From an uncultured Bacteroidales bacterium (lineage in GTDB: Bacteria; Bacteroidota; Bacteroidia; Bacteroidales; Muribaculaceae), in assembly GCA_900542185.1 (NCBI GenBank), contig UQMZ01000043.1:1-33383 (forward strand): a stretch of 33,383 nt of DNA. The letters run 5' to 3'. Numbering within the stretch: position 1 is the first letter of the stretch; the number at the start of each line of letters is the position of its first letter. Made by a program: the position numbers and the translations under genes. The notes under the pieces are model-generated. The model was given only the letters and a program-made list of their open reading frames with translations. It did not search any database and had not been told where the DNA came from. Below are positions 17,663 through 26,022 of the stretch, piece by piece.

Positions 17663-19714
17663 ATGAGACGTCTGATTCTGTCAATAATCACAACCTTTGC
17701 AGTCATTCATGCTGCCGGAGCCACACTGGACGGCGTGCGCGACGCCATACGTGCCGAATACCTTTCCGTTCCACCGTCGGCTCAGACCCCGGGATGGGTC
17801 GCCGCAATAGGACGCGACGGCCGCTGGCCGGACATAGACTATTCCGATGACTCGCGTTCGCTATGGCAGCTTGAAAAACATCTGGACCGCCTCGTAGACA
17901 TGGCTCTTGCCTACGAACAAGGCTCAAAGAAGGACAAAAAGACGTATCGGGCCGTCGTCAACGGTCTGAGCCATTGGTTCGGTGCCGGCTACCGCAACAG
18001 CAACTGGTGGTACGGCAAAATAGGCGTGCCGCGCCGTATGCTGGCCCTGGCCTATATTCTTGACAATGACCTTCCCCCCGCCCTGCGCGACTCAGTCGAC
18101 CGATCACTGTCGGCCATAGATTCCGAAGATTTCCCGGCACGTCCGGGAGGCGACCGCATCCAGGTCCTGGGCAACCATGCAAAAGTACTCGTCTGGCGCC
18201 GCGACTATAAGGACGCCGCTTCGATATTTAAGAAAATCGAGAATGAGGCGCGCATCGCCCCGCTCGAAGAAATAATGTATGACGCCACCGGAGGTCCGGC
18301 CGTACGCAACACCCGTATGCCCGCCGGACGCGGAGTCCAGGCCGACATGACGTTCCATCACCGGGGCGACCGGGTGAATTCAACGCTCACCTACGGCATG
18401 GAGCTCCCCGAATTCTTTTCATACTGGGCCGCGTTGCTGCGCGACACCGAATGTCGGTTCGACAGCACGGGCGTCAATTTCGTAATCGACTATTATCTCG
18501 ACGCCGTATGCCGCCATCTGGTGGCGGGACGGTATGCCGAGCCATCTATAATGAACCGTGAGATAGCACGTCCCGGCGAGGGTGTCGTCACGCCGCGTCT
18601 TGCCGAAAAACTGCTGTCGGTGTCCGACGGATACCGCAGCGGCGAATTGCGACATTTCGCCGACGTACAGGCCGGCAAGGCGGCACACAAAGCTTCATAC
18701 GCACATCACTTCTGGCAATCGGACTATTTCGTGTTTTCACGACCGGAGTTCCAGACAGCCGTCCGTATTCATTCCGAACGCAACGCCAATTCCGAAGCCG
18801 CCCACAACAGCGAGGGCATACGCAATCATTTCCGGGGAGACGGCGCCTGCATGCTTTCAGTCACGGGCCGTGAATACGCCGACATGGCGCCGGTGATGGA
18901 TTTCCGGATGATTCCCGGCGCGACAACCCCGATGATTCCATACGAGCCTCTGGAGGCATGGGGTTCGGTACATATTCTTGACAATCCCACCCGCTTCGCC
19001 GGGGCAGTGACAGATTCGCTATACGGCGCCGTGGCGTTCGACTTCATCAGTCCGCGTTCCGATCTGCGTGCACGCAAGGCATGGTTCTTCTTCGACCATG
19101 AATATCTGTGCATGGGCAGCGGCATCAGCTCCACCTCTCCCGACAGCATCGTCACCACCGTGGAGCAGTGTCTTTCGCCCGACGCCTCCATGAGCCACAG
19201 CGGCAACTGGTACTTCCATGCCGGATCGGGCTACCACATAATCGACGGGCAGGCATACGGCTCCGTGACGCACCGACACGGCGCATGGAACAATTGTGTG
19301 GCGAACGTGGAATATGCCGACAGGCAGATGGACGCCGACGTATTCTCGCTGGCCATCCCGCATGGCGTCGCGCCCGCACAGGCATCATACGCATACGCCG
19401 TGGTTCCCGGCGCGCAGAAACCTGCCGGACACTCTTTCCGCATACTGGCCAACACTCCGTCCGTACAGGCCGTGGCCGGCAATGACGGCTCACTGATATA
19501 TATCGTGTTCTATGAAAAGGGATATGTCGATACCCCGGCGGGCCGATTCGGTGCCGGGCAGCCCTGCATGATGATGATACGCGACGGACATCTGCGTGTC
19601 AGCGATCCCGCACGCCGCCACTATCTGCTGCGGATATCCACGCCGGAAGGAGAGCGCGAAGTGCTTGTACCCACCAATGAAAAGGCCGGCTGCAGCGTGG
19701 ATGCGGTCATTTGA
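17663..19714 (+). CDS. Polysaccharide lyase family 8 (xanthan/hyaluronan/chondroitin lyase-like)
   Basis: This 683-residue exported lyase has a signal peptide at 1-20; ATG 17663 is chosen for that reason. The N-terminal alpha/alpha barrel has the substrate-stacking motif NWWYGKIGVPR (Asn114-Trp115-Trp116). It also has a conserved Asn171 (GNHAKVL) and the catalytic segment GVQADMTFHHRGDRV followed by Tyr244. The beta-sandwich half shows NSEG (382-384), GDGA and PGATTP, all family 8 landmarks. The spacing from His232/His233 to Tyr244 is longer than the nine residues known for xanthan lyase and chondroitin AC lyase, and an Arg sits where the usual His-Gly pair is expected. Family 8 enzymes beta-eliminate next to a uronic acid, leaving an unsaturated GlcA, which GH88 (next gene) removes. 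In this context, xanthan-lyase-like activity is my best inference. Confidence 0.88.
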   Translation: MRRLILSIITTFAVIHAAGATLDGVRDAIRAEYLSVPPSAQTPGWVAAIGRDGRWPDIDYSDDSRSLWQLEKHLDRLVDMALAYEQGSKKDKKTYRAVVNGLSHWFGAGYRNSNWWYGKIGVPRRMLALAYILDNDLPPALRDSVDRSLSAIDSEDFPARPGGDRIQVLGNHAKVLVWRRDYKDAASIFKKIENEARIAPLEEIMYDATGGPAVRNTRMPAGRGVQADMTFHHRGDRVNSTLTYGMELPEFFSYWAALLRDTECRFDSTGVNFVIDYYLDAVCRHLVAGRYAEPSIMNREIARPGEGVVTPRLAEKLLSVSDGYRSGELRHFADVQAGKAAHKASYAHHFWQSDYFVFSRPEFQTAVRIHSERNANSEAAHNSEGIRNHFRGDGACMLSVTGREYADMAPVMDFRMIPGATTPMIPYEPLEAWGSVHILDNPTRFAGAVTDSLYGAVAFDFISPRSDLRARKAWFFFDHEYLCMGSGISSTSPDSIVTTVEQCLSPDASMSHSGNWYFHAGSGYHIIDGQAYGSVTHRHGAWNNCVANVEYADRQMDADVFSLAIPHGVAPAQASYAYAVVPGAQKPAGHSFRILANTPSVQAVAGNDGSLIYIVFYEKGYVDTPAGRFGAGQPCMMMIRDGHLRVSDPARRHYLLRISTPEGEREVLVPTNEKAGCSVDAVI

Positions 19715-19721
19715 AATATCC

Positions 19722-19776
19722 TTGCATCGGTTTGAAATCTTTTAGCATCCCCTCATAAAGCGATTCCCTAACTTAG
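19722..19776 (+). promoter_or_regulatory. Candidate operator repeats upstream of the GH88 gene
   Basis: TTGCATC (19722-19728) and TAGCATC (19743-19749) are spaced 21 nt start to start with a 14-nt gap, the same geometry as before the HTCS gene. TAACTTAG at 19769-19776, 19 nt after the second repeat, matches the -7 box TAnnTTTG at all but one fixed position. The start codon of the GH88 gene lies 19 nt further on. Confidence 0.5.
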
Positions 19777-19795
19777 CGTCGAAAAATCAACGTTT

Positions 19796-21058
19796 ATGAC
19801 ATCACCAAGATCAATACTGTTCGTAGTCCTCGCGACACTCCTTCCGGGCATGTCCGGAACGGCGGTGGCTAAGCCGCGACAGGTGAAATGGGCCGAACGG
19901 CAGCTTGAATACTGCCGTCGACAGATTGACCGTACACTTACCGAACTGCCCAACGACAGCGCGCTGCCGCGCAGTATAGACATCGACAAGAACAAATGGC
20001 TCACCACAACGCCATACGACTGGACCAGCGGTTTCTGGCCCGGCATACTGTGGTACAATTACGAAAATTCCGACAAGCTCACCGACAAGCTGCAGGCCCT
20101 GGCCTATACCGAGCGCCAGCGTCCCCTGGTCGACAAGAAACACGTGCCTGACCACGACATCGGATTCCAGCTTCTGTGCAGCTTCGGTCACGCCTACGCC
20201 AACACAGGCCGATGCGAATACAAGAAGATTCTGCTGGAAGGAGCAGCCAAACTGGCAGCCCTGTACAACGCGAAAGTCGGGACCATACTGTCATGGCCCC
20301 ACGCCGTGAAGGACAACGGCTGGCCGCACAACACCATCATGGACAACATGATGAACCTGCAGCTCCTGTTCTTCGCCGCCAACAACGGCGGCTCGCCTGA
20401 ATTCCGCGACATCGCCGTCAGCCATGCCCGCCGGACAATGGAGAATCAGTTCCGCGCAGACTATACAAGCTATCATGTGGCCCTGTACGACACCGTCAGC
20501 GGGAAATTCATACGCGGATGCACCAACCAGGGTCTTAACGACGACAGTTTCTGGGCCCGCGGACAGGCCTGGGGCATATACGGATTCACGATGATGTATC
20601 GTGAGACCCTCGACAAGGAATTTCTCCGTTTTGTAGAAAAAATCACCGACGTGTACCTGTCGCGCCTGCCGGCCGATTATGTGCCCTACTGGGATTTCGA
20701 CGACCCGGACATACCGGATGCCGAGCGTGACGCATCATCCGCAGCAATCGTGGCGTCCGCGCTGATCGAGCTGGCACAGCTTGAAGACAACGACACCCTC
20801 GCGAAAAAATACATCAAGGCGGCCGAGAAAATGCTGCACAGCCTGTCGTCCGCCTCCTATCAGAGCCGGAAACATAACAGCGCGTTCCTGCTGCACAGCA
20901 CCGGCAACATGCCCGCCGGCTATGAAATAGACGCGTCCATCAATTATGCCGACTACTATTATATCGAGGCTCTGACACGTTACCGTAACCTTTTCACCAC
21001 TGAGAAAAATGAAAAAAACAGTTCTCGCAGCTATTCTTTCAATTACGTCGGCCGTTAG
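19796..21058 (+). CDS. GH88 unsaturated glucuronyl hydrolase
   Basis: This 420-residue exported enzyme has a signal peptide ending near residue 25 (AVA). It has the family's (alpha/alpha)6 barrel pattern: TSGFWPGILWYNYE, then the first catalytic Asp121 in HDIGFQ and the second, Asp183, in IMDNMMNL. Their spacing of 62 agrees with the 61 between Asp88 and Asp149 of the Bacillus enzyme. GCTNQGLNDDSFWARGQAW and the late DASSAA motif are also typical. GH88 hydrates the 4,5-double bond of unsaturated GlcA and so releases it from oligosaccharides made by a lyase, matching the PL8 gene just upstream. It probably acts in the periplasm. The last ~17 codons overlap the start of the next gene by 50 nt and encode a Ser/Asn-rich tail not needed for the fold. 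Confidence 0.94.
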   Translation: MTSPRSILFVVLATLLPGMSGTAVAKPRQVKWAERQLEYCRRQIDRTLTELPNDSALPRSIDIDKNKWLTTTPYDWTSGFWPGILWYNYENSDKLTDKLQALAYTERQRPLVDKKHVPDHDIGFQLLCSFGHAYANTGRCEYKKILLEGAAKLAALYNAKVGTILSWPHAVKDNGWPHNTIMDNMMNLQLLFFAANNGGSPEFRDIAVSHARRTMENQFRADYTSYHVALYDTVSGKFIRGCTNQGLNDDSFWARGQAWGIYGFTMMYRETLDKEFLRFVEKITDVYLSRLPADYVPYWDFDDPDIPDAERDASSAAIVASALIELAQLEDNDTLAKKYIKAAEKMLHSLSSASYQSRKHNSAFLLHSTGNMPAGYEIDASINYADYYYIEALTRYRNLFTTEKNEKNSSRSYSFNYVGR

Positions 21059-24000
21059 CGTTGCCGCGCATTGTCCCGTCGACATGGTGGACATGTTCAT
21101 GGGCGTGCGGGGCAACAGCAACTGCGTAATAGGCCCGCAACTGCCGCACGGGTCGGTCAATCCGTCGCCGCAGACTCCCCTTGGGGGACAGAACGGATAT
21201 GATGAACACGACCGGATCCGCGGATTCGGTCAGCTGCACGTGTCCGGAATCGGGTGGTCGCGCTACGGACAGGTGTTCCTCTCGCCGCAGGCCGGTTCTT
21301 TCTCTGCTAAGGAAAACGGCCACGATTCTCCTAAGTCCGCCGAAATCGCCACCCCATATTATTATAAAGTTCATCTGGACCGTTACGGCATCGACGCCGA
21401 AATGGCGCCCACGCGCCATGCGGTGGCCTATCGCTTCACGTATCCCGAACGTAAGGACAGGTCGCTTCTGATAGATATGCGCCACAGCATTCCGCAGCAT
21501 ATAGTTCCCATAGTCCGCGGCACATTCCATGGGGGCGCACTTGAATGGGATCCTGCCGCATCGGTGCTGTCGGGCTGGGGTGAATATGCCGGCGGATTCG
21601 GCAGCGAGCAGCCTTACAGGGTGTACTTCTCCATGCACATCGACGACCCGGGCTGCAAGGTCCGGATTACCGACAAGGGGGATAAGGAACTCTATGCGCG
21701 CATCGACTTGAGCAAGTCCGTGGTAAACGTCGGAATCGGCGTGTCGCTGCGCAGCGTTGACCGCGCGGGGAAATACCGTTACCTTGAACTGGAAAACAAG
21801 GACGTGGACCGGGTGGCGGCTTTGGCCAAGGCTGAATGGCACCGCGCCCTCGGACGTATCGAAGTCGATGGCGACGAGGCCGGGAAACGTCTGTTCTACA
21901 CCGCGCTGTATCATTCGCTGGTCATGCCCCGCGACCGTTCGGGCGACAACCCGCACTGGCAGGGCACCGACCATATCGACGACCATTACTGCGTCTGGGA
22001 CACCTGGCGCACTGCATATCCGCTGCTGACACTGATAGAGGAAAGCTTTGTGGCTAAAACCGTCAACTCCTTCATCGACCGTATGGCCCACGACGGCAAA
22101 TGCACCCCGACATACACGGCGTCGATGGAATGGGACAACAAACAGGGTGGCGATGACGTCGACAACATCATAGCCGACGCCATTATCAAGAACGTTAAGG
22201 GATTCGACCGCCGGAAGGCATACGGGGTAATGCTGGCCAACGCGAACAGAGCGCGCTGTCCGGAATATCTCGAAAGGGGCTGGATTCCGGGCCAGGGGAA
22301 GATGATGTCGTGTTCCTACACGATGGAATACGCCTACAACGACGACTGTCTGGCCCGCATAGCCACGTTGATGGGCGACACCGCCACGGCCGCACGGATG
22401 TCAGCCCGCTCACGCGCATGGGAGAACATGTTCGACCCCACATTGGAAAGTCACGGATTCAAGGGATTCATCGCCCCGCGTCAAGCCGACGGAAGCCGAG
22501 TGTCCATCGACCCGGCACACGTCTACGGCCCGTGGGTGGACTATTTCTACGAAGGCAACTCGTGGACATATACCCTGTTCGCCCCGGCGCAGATCGAAAG
22601 GCTGATACAGTTGTGCGGCGGCAAGGAGGAGATGATACGGCGTCTGAGCTACGGTTTCGACCACCGGCTGGTAGACATATCGAACGAGCCGGGATTTCTG
22701 GCACCCTTCGTTTTCAGTCACTGCGACCGTCCCGACCTCACGGCTGACTATATAGATGCCATCAGAAACCGCAGTTTCTCGATCGAAAACGGCTACCCCG
22801 ACAACGAGGACAGCGGTGCGATGGGTTCATGGTATGTATTCACGTCGATAGGTCTGTTTCCCAATGCGGGACAGGATTTCTATTACCTGCTGCCTCCGGC
22901 GTTCGGGCGCGTCAGCCTGACCATGGAGAACGGCAAGAAGATTCAGGTCACGGCCCGTCGGCGCACTCCCGACGCACGGTATATCGCATCGGTCACGCTG
23001 AACGGAAAGCGCCTGAACCGCTCATGGATCCGTCATGACGAAATCGCGCAGGGCGCCGTAATCGAATATGAACTCACATCCGACCCCGGTGAATGGACTC
23101 CGACTGAATTCCAGGCTTCGCGCTGCGACCGCAGGCCTTTCGGCGTGAACCTGGCGGGTGCGGAATTCTATCATAAGAAAATGGACGGCGCAGGCCGTTT
23201 CAATGTCGATTACCATTATCCCACCACACGCGAGCTGGACTACTGGGCGTCCAAGGGCATGAGACTGATACGTCTCCCCTTCAAGTGGGAGCGCCTGCAG
23301 CGGGAAGTGGGAGGGCCTCTCAGCACCGATGAACTCGAGTATATCCGTTATCTTCTCCGCGAAGCCGATGCCCGCGGCATGAAGATACTGTTGGACATGC
23401 ACAATTACGGCCGACGCAATTATATGGGACGCAACCGCGTGATCGGCGACACGCTTCAGCCGGCTCATTTCGCCGGAGCATGGGCCGCCATAGCCCGCGG
23501 GCTGCGCGATGAACCGGCCCTCTACGGCTACGGACTCTGCAACGAGCCCCACGACATGCTTCCCGAATGTCCCTGGGTGGACATAGCGCAGACCGCCATC
23601 GATTCCATCCGCGCCGTCGACCGCCGCACGGCCATAGTGGTGGCCGGAAACACATGGAGCTCAGCCGAACGCTGGCCCGATATAAACCAAGGTCTTGAAT
23701 CGCTGCGCGACCCGTCGGACAACCTGATATACGAGGCCCACTGCTATTTCGACCGCGATGCCTCGGGCATCTACCGCAAAGGCTATGACGAGGAAGGCGC
23801 TTACCCAACCATAGGCATAGACCGTGCCCGTCCTTTCATCGACTGGCTTAAGAAATACGGCAAGCGCGGAATGTTCGGCGAGTACGGAGTGCCGGCCGAC
23901 GATCCCCGCTGGCTGGAATGTCTCGACCTGTTCCTGGACTACCTCGCCCGCAACGGCGTGGAAGGCACCTACTGGGCCGGCGGAGCGCGCTGGAACAAAT

Positions 24001-24086
24001 ACGTTCTCGGCGTTCACCCCGAACAGGATTACACCGTAGACCGTCCGCAAGTAGCCATAATGGCCAAATATCCTGCTACACGATGA
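21009..24086 (+). CDS. GH92 alpha-mannosidase fused to a GH5 glucanase domain
   Basis: This 1025-residue bifunctional exported enzyme has a signal peptide at 1-20. Residues about 22-700 are GH92, a Ca2+-dependent exo-alpha-mannosidase family: an opening VDMFMGVRGNSN with LPHGSVNPSPQT, then HVSGIGWSRYG. FYEGNSW (Glu515, likely general acid) and DNEDSGAMGSWYVF (598-601 acidic cluster, likely base) complete the family pattern. Residues about 705-1025 are a full GH5 domain with FGVNL, RLIRLPF, acid/base Glu846 in CNEPHD and nucleophile Glu958 in GEYGVP. The frame is continuous and the domains join without a visible linker. The GH5 half resembles the GH5 domain of the 14730 gene. Together they suggest removal of an alpha-mannosyl branch followed by cleavage of the exposed beta-glucan, probably on imported oligosaccharides in the periplasm. 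The start overlaps the GH88 gene by 50 nt; the stop overlaps the next start by 4 nt. Confidence 0.93.
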   Translation: MKKTVLAAILSITSAVSVAAHCPVDMVDMFMGVRGNSNCVIGPQLPHGSVNPSPQTPLGGQNGYDEHDRIRGFGQLHVSGIGWSRYGQVFLSPQAGSFSAKENGHDSPKSAEIATPYYYKVHLDRYGIDAEMAPTRHAVAYRFTYPERKDRSLLIDMRHSIPQHIVPIVRGTFHGGALEWDPAASVLSGWGEYAGGFGSEQPYRVYFSMHIDDPGCKVRITDKGDKELYARIDLSKSVVNVGIGVSLRSVDRAGKYRYLELENKDVDRVAALAKAEWHRALGRIEVDGDEAGKRLFYTALYHSLVMPRDRSGDNPHWQGTDHIDDHYCVWDTWRTAYPLLTLIEESFVAKTVNSFIDRMAHDGKCTPTYTASMEWDNKQGGDDVDNIIADAIIKNVKGFDRRKAYGVMLANANRARCPEYLERGWIPGQGKMMSCSYTMEYAYNDDCLARIATLMGDTATAARMSARSRAWENMFDPTLESHGFKGFIAPRQADGSRVSIDPAHVYGPWVDYFYEGNSWTYTLFAPAQIERLIQLCGGKEEMIRRLSYGFDHRLVDISNEPGFLAPFVFSHCDRPDLTADYIDAIRNRSFSIENGYPDNEDSGAMGSWYVFTSIGLFPNAGQDFYYLLPPAFGRVSLTMENGKKIQVTARRRTPDARYIASVTLNGKRLNRSWIRHDEIAQGAVIEYELTSDPGEWTPTEFQASRCDRRPFGVNLAGAEFYHKKMDGAGRFNVDYHYPTTRELDYWASKGMRLIRLPFKWERLQREVGGPLSTDELEYIRYLLREADARGMKILLDMHNYGRRNYMGRNRVIGDTLQPAHFAGAWAAIARGLRDEPALYGYGLCNEPHDMLPECPWVDIAQTAIDSIRAVDRRTAIVVAGNTWSSAERWPDINQGLESLRDPSDNLIYEAHCYFDRDASGIYRKGYDEEGAYPTIGIDRARPFIDWLKKYGKRGMFGEYGVPADDPRWLECLDLFLDYLARNGVEGTYWAGGARWNKYVLGVHPEQDYTVDRPQVAIMAKYPATR

Positions 24087-25870
24087 GACTCAGACTGATT
24101 TCACTGACGCTGGCCGCAGTGGCAGCAGTGGCAGCAGGTGCACCATCCATGGGGGCCGATTACGACCTCGTGATTGTCGGAGCCACTCCCGGCGGAATCA
24201 TGACGGCCATCGAAGCCGCGCGCATGGGCAAGACATCCGTAATCCTTGAGCGTACCGGTCATATAGGAGGACTCCCTGCAAACGGTCTCGGAGCCACCGA
24301 TATCGCCACCCGTGGCGCGACCACAGGTCTGTTCTCCGAATTCACAGGAGCGGTGAGGAAATATTATGCCGATACGTACGGCGAAAATTCGCAGCAGGTC
24401 AGGGACTGTAGCGACGGATTCCATTTCGAGCCGTCGGTGGCGGAGAAAATATTCGGCGACATGATCGCATCGCAGGGGAATAGAATCGATGTACGCACCA
24501 TGCGCCAGTTCAACTTCACGGACGACGACATAGCCATGACGGCCAACGGTCGTCGCATCGGCTCCATCAAGGTGGTCAACCGCCTCAACGGCGAGGAAGA
24601 ACATTACAGCGGACGCATTTTCATCGATGCCACCTACGAAGGCGACCTTGGCGCAGCCGCCCGCGTGCCGTACCGCATAGGGCGAGAGGCAGCATGGGAG
24701 TTCGACGAGCCCGGCGCAGGCCGGACATACGAATATTGGAAATCGACACCGGCCGAAGGCAGCACCGGCCAAGCCGATAATGCCGTGCAGGCCTACAACT
24801 ACCGGCTGTGTCTTACACGCGACACGGCCCAGCTCGTGCCTTTCCCCCGTCCCGAACGTTATGACCGAAGCGAATATGAATCACTGGCCGAAGACGTGTG
24901 GACCGGGCGCCACACATGGAAGGCCATGCGCGACGTAACTCCGGAAATGATGGAACGGAACCGTCAGCATCTGCTCAGCGGCGGTGAACGGACCATAATC
25001 CCGTGGGACAGCTGGGGAATCGAGAAATTAGTGACAATCAACACGGAGCCGAATGGCAAGACCGACGCCAACAATCAGCACGCCGCATTCATCTCCACCG
25101 ATCTTCCTGAAGAAAACTGGCCGTGGCCCACTGCTTCGTGGGAATGGCGCGACCGCTTCGCACGTCGTCTGCGCGACTACACATTGGGGCTGTTCTGGTT
25201 TGCCGCCAACGACAGCACGTTGCCTCCGCAATTCCGTAAGGAAATCCAACGCTGGGGCCTGTCGGCACAGGAATACCGAGACAACGGCAACTTCCCGCGC
25301 CAGGTCTACGTGCGCGAGGGACGCCGTTTCGAAGGAATGTACTTCTTTACGGCCAAGGATGCTCTGCCTGTCACCGAGGGCGGCCGTCCGCCGGTACATG
25401 CCACAAGCATCACCGCAAGCCACTATGCCCTCGATTCGCACGCCGCCCGCAAACGTGAACCGGGACGCGCCCATCTGGACGGATTCATCAGCTATCCTAC
25501 GGCAGTCTACACCGTCCCTTACGGCGTGATTGTACCGAAGGAGGTCGAGAACCTGCTGCTCCCCGTGCCGGTCAGCGGCTCGCACATCGGATTCTCCACC
25601 CTGCGCATGGAGCCTTGCTGGATGGCTTTAGGGCAGGCTGCCGGTGCCGCCGCTGCAATAGCGATAGATAGAGGTGTTACAGTTCAGGCCGTACCCATCG
25701 AAGCCCTTCAGCAACGGCTGTTGGATGAAAAGGCGACACTGATCTATTTCAACGACATGCGTCCCGGAGACAAAGGCTTCGAGCAGGCCCAGAAACTCGG
25801 TCTTCAGGGTAAGATTCCCGGATGGTCAGCACATAAAACCTTTTTTGAAGAATCCTTGCATCGTAAATGA
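24083..25870 (+). CDS. Exported FAD-dependent oxidoreductase (FAD_oxidored family)
   Basis: This is a 595-residue protein. Start at ATG 24083 is set by the ATGA overlap with the preceding stop and by a signal peptide (1 to about 25). A dinucleotide-binding fold follows immediately: DYDLVIVGATPGG (Gly33 to Gly38) and a VILERTGHIGGLPANGLGATD segment typical of the FAD_oxidored family. Near the C-terminus are LLLPVPVSGSHIGFSTLRME and MALGQAAGAAAA, the second FAD-contacting part. Substrate is unknown. Relatives are frequent in Bacteroidetes glycan loci and, as I recall, some carry the database name 'xanthan lyase', which should not be taken as proof of activity. Tight coupling to the GH92-GH5 gene argues for a role in processing the same glycan, for example oxidising a released sugar. 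Export before cofactor loading is unusual and may use another route. Confidence 0.87.
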   Translation: MRLRLISLTLAAVAAVAAGAPSMGADYDLVIVGATPGGIMTAIEAARMGKTSVILERTGHIGGLPANGLGATDIATRGATTGLFSEFTGAVRKYYADTYGENSQQVRDCSDGFHFEPSVAEKIFGDMIASQGNRIDVRTMRQFNFTDDDIAMTANGRRIGSIKVVNRLNGEEEHYSGRIFIDATYEGDLGAAARVPYRIGREAAWEFDEPGAGRTYEYWKSTPAEGSTGQADNAVQAYNYRLCLTRDTAQLVPFPRPERYDRSEYESLAEDVWTGRHTWKAMRDVTPEMMERNRQHLLSGGERTIIPWDSWGIEKLVTINTEPNGKTDANNQHAAFISTDLPEENWPWPTASWEWRDRFARRLRDYTLGLFWFAANDSTLPPQFRKEIQRWGLSAQEYRDNGNFPRQVYVREGRRFEGMYFFTAKDALPVTEGGRPPVHATSITASHYALDSHAARKREPGRAHLDGFISYPTAVYTVPYGVIVPKEVENLLLPVPVSGSHIGFSTLRMEPCWMALGQAAGAAAAIAIDRGVTVQAVPIEALQQRLLDEKATLIYFNDMRPGDKGFEQAQKLGLQGKIPGWSAHKTFFEESLHRK

Positions 25871-25943
25871 TCCCTTTTGCAGGATTCTTGCATCCGAATG
25901 ACGGATTATTATATGCATCAGGGTAATTGCAACACTACCTTTG
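25856..25943 (+). promoter_or_regulatory. Cluster of TTGCATC repeats and promoter before the 26023 gene
   Basis: TTGCATC (25856), TTGCAGG (25877, 21 nt later), TTGCATC (25888) and ATGCATC (25913) precede TACCTTTG at 25936-25943, a perfect -7 box. TATG at 25912-25915, 20 nt upstream of it, is a 3-of-4 match to the -33 TTTG. The first repeat overlaps the end of the oxidoreductase gene. The leader to ATG 26023 would be about 75 nt. GGATTCTTGCA (25882-25892) recurs in the GH5 upstream region. Confidence 0.55.
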
Positions 25944-26022
25944 CATACCGAATCAATCATAACGGCATGTTTAGAATCACACAATTGAACGACATAAATA
26001 GCAACCCAATAAATCTATTCGA

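Noticed and set aside
17663..21058. PL8 plus GH88 read as a hyaluronan or chondroitin pathway
   Set aside because: No sulfatase gene is present, and the GH92 and two GH5 domains have no role on glycosaminoglycans. It is still possible for the lyase alone.
24083..25870. Calling the FAD protein a xanthan lyase
   Set aside because: The sequence is a clear flavoprotein fold with no lyase motif. That name would rest on database labels only.
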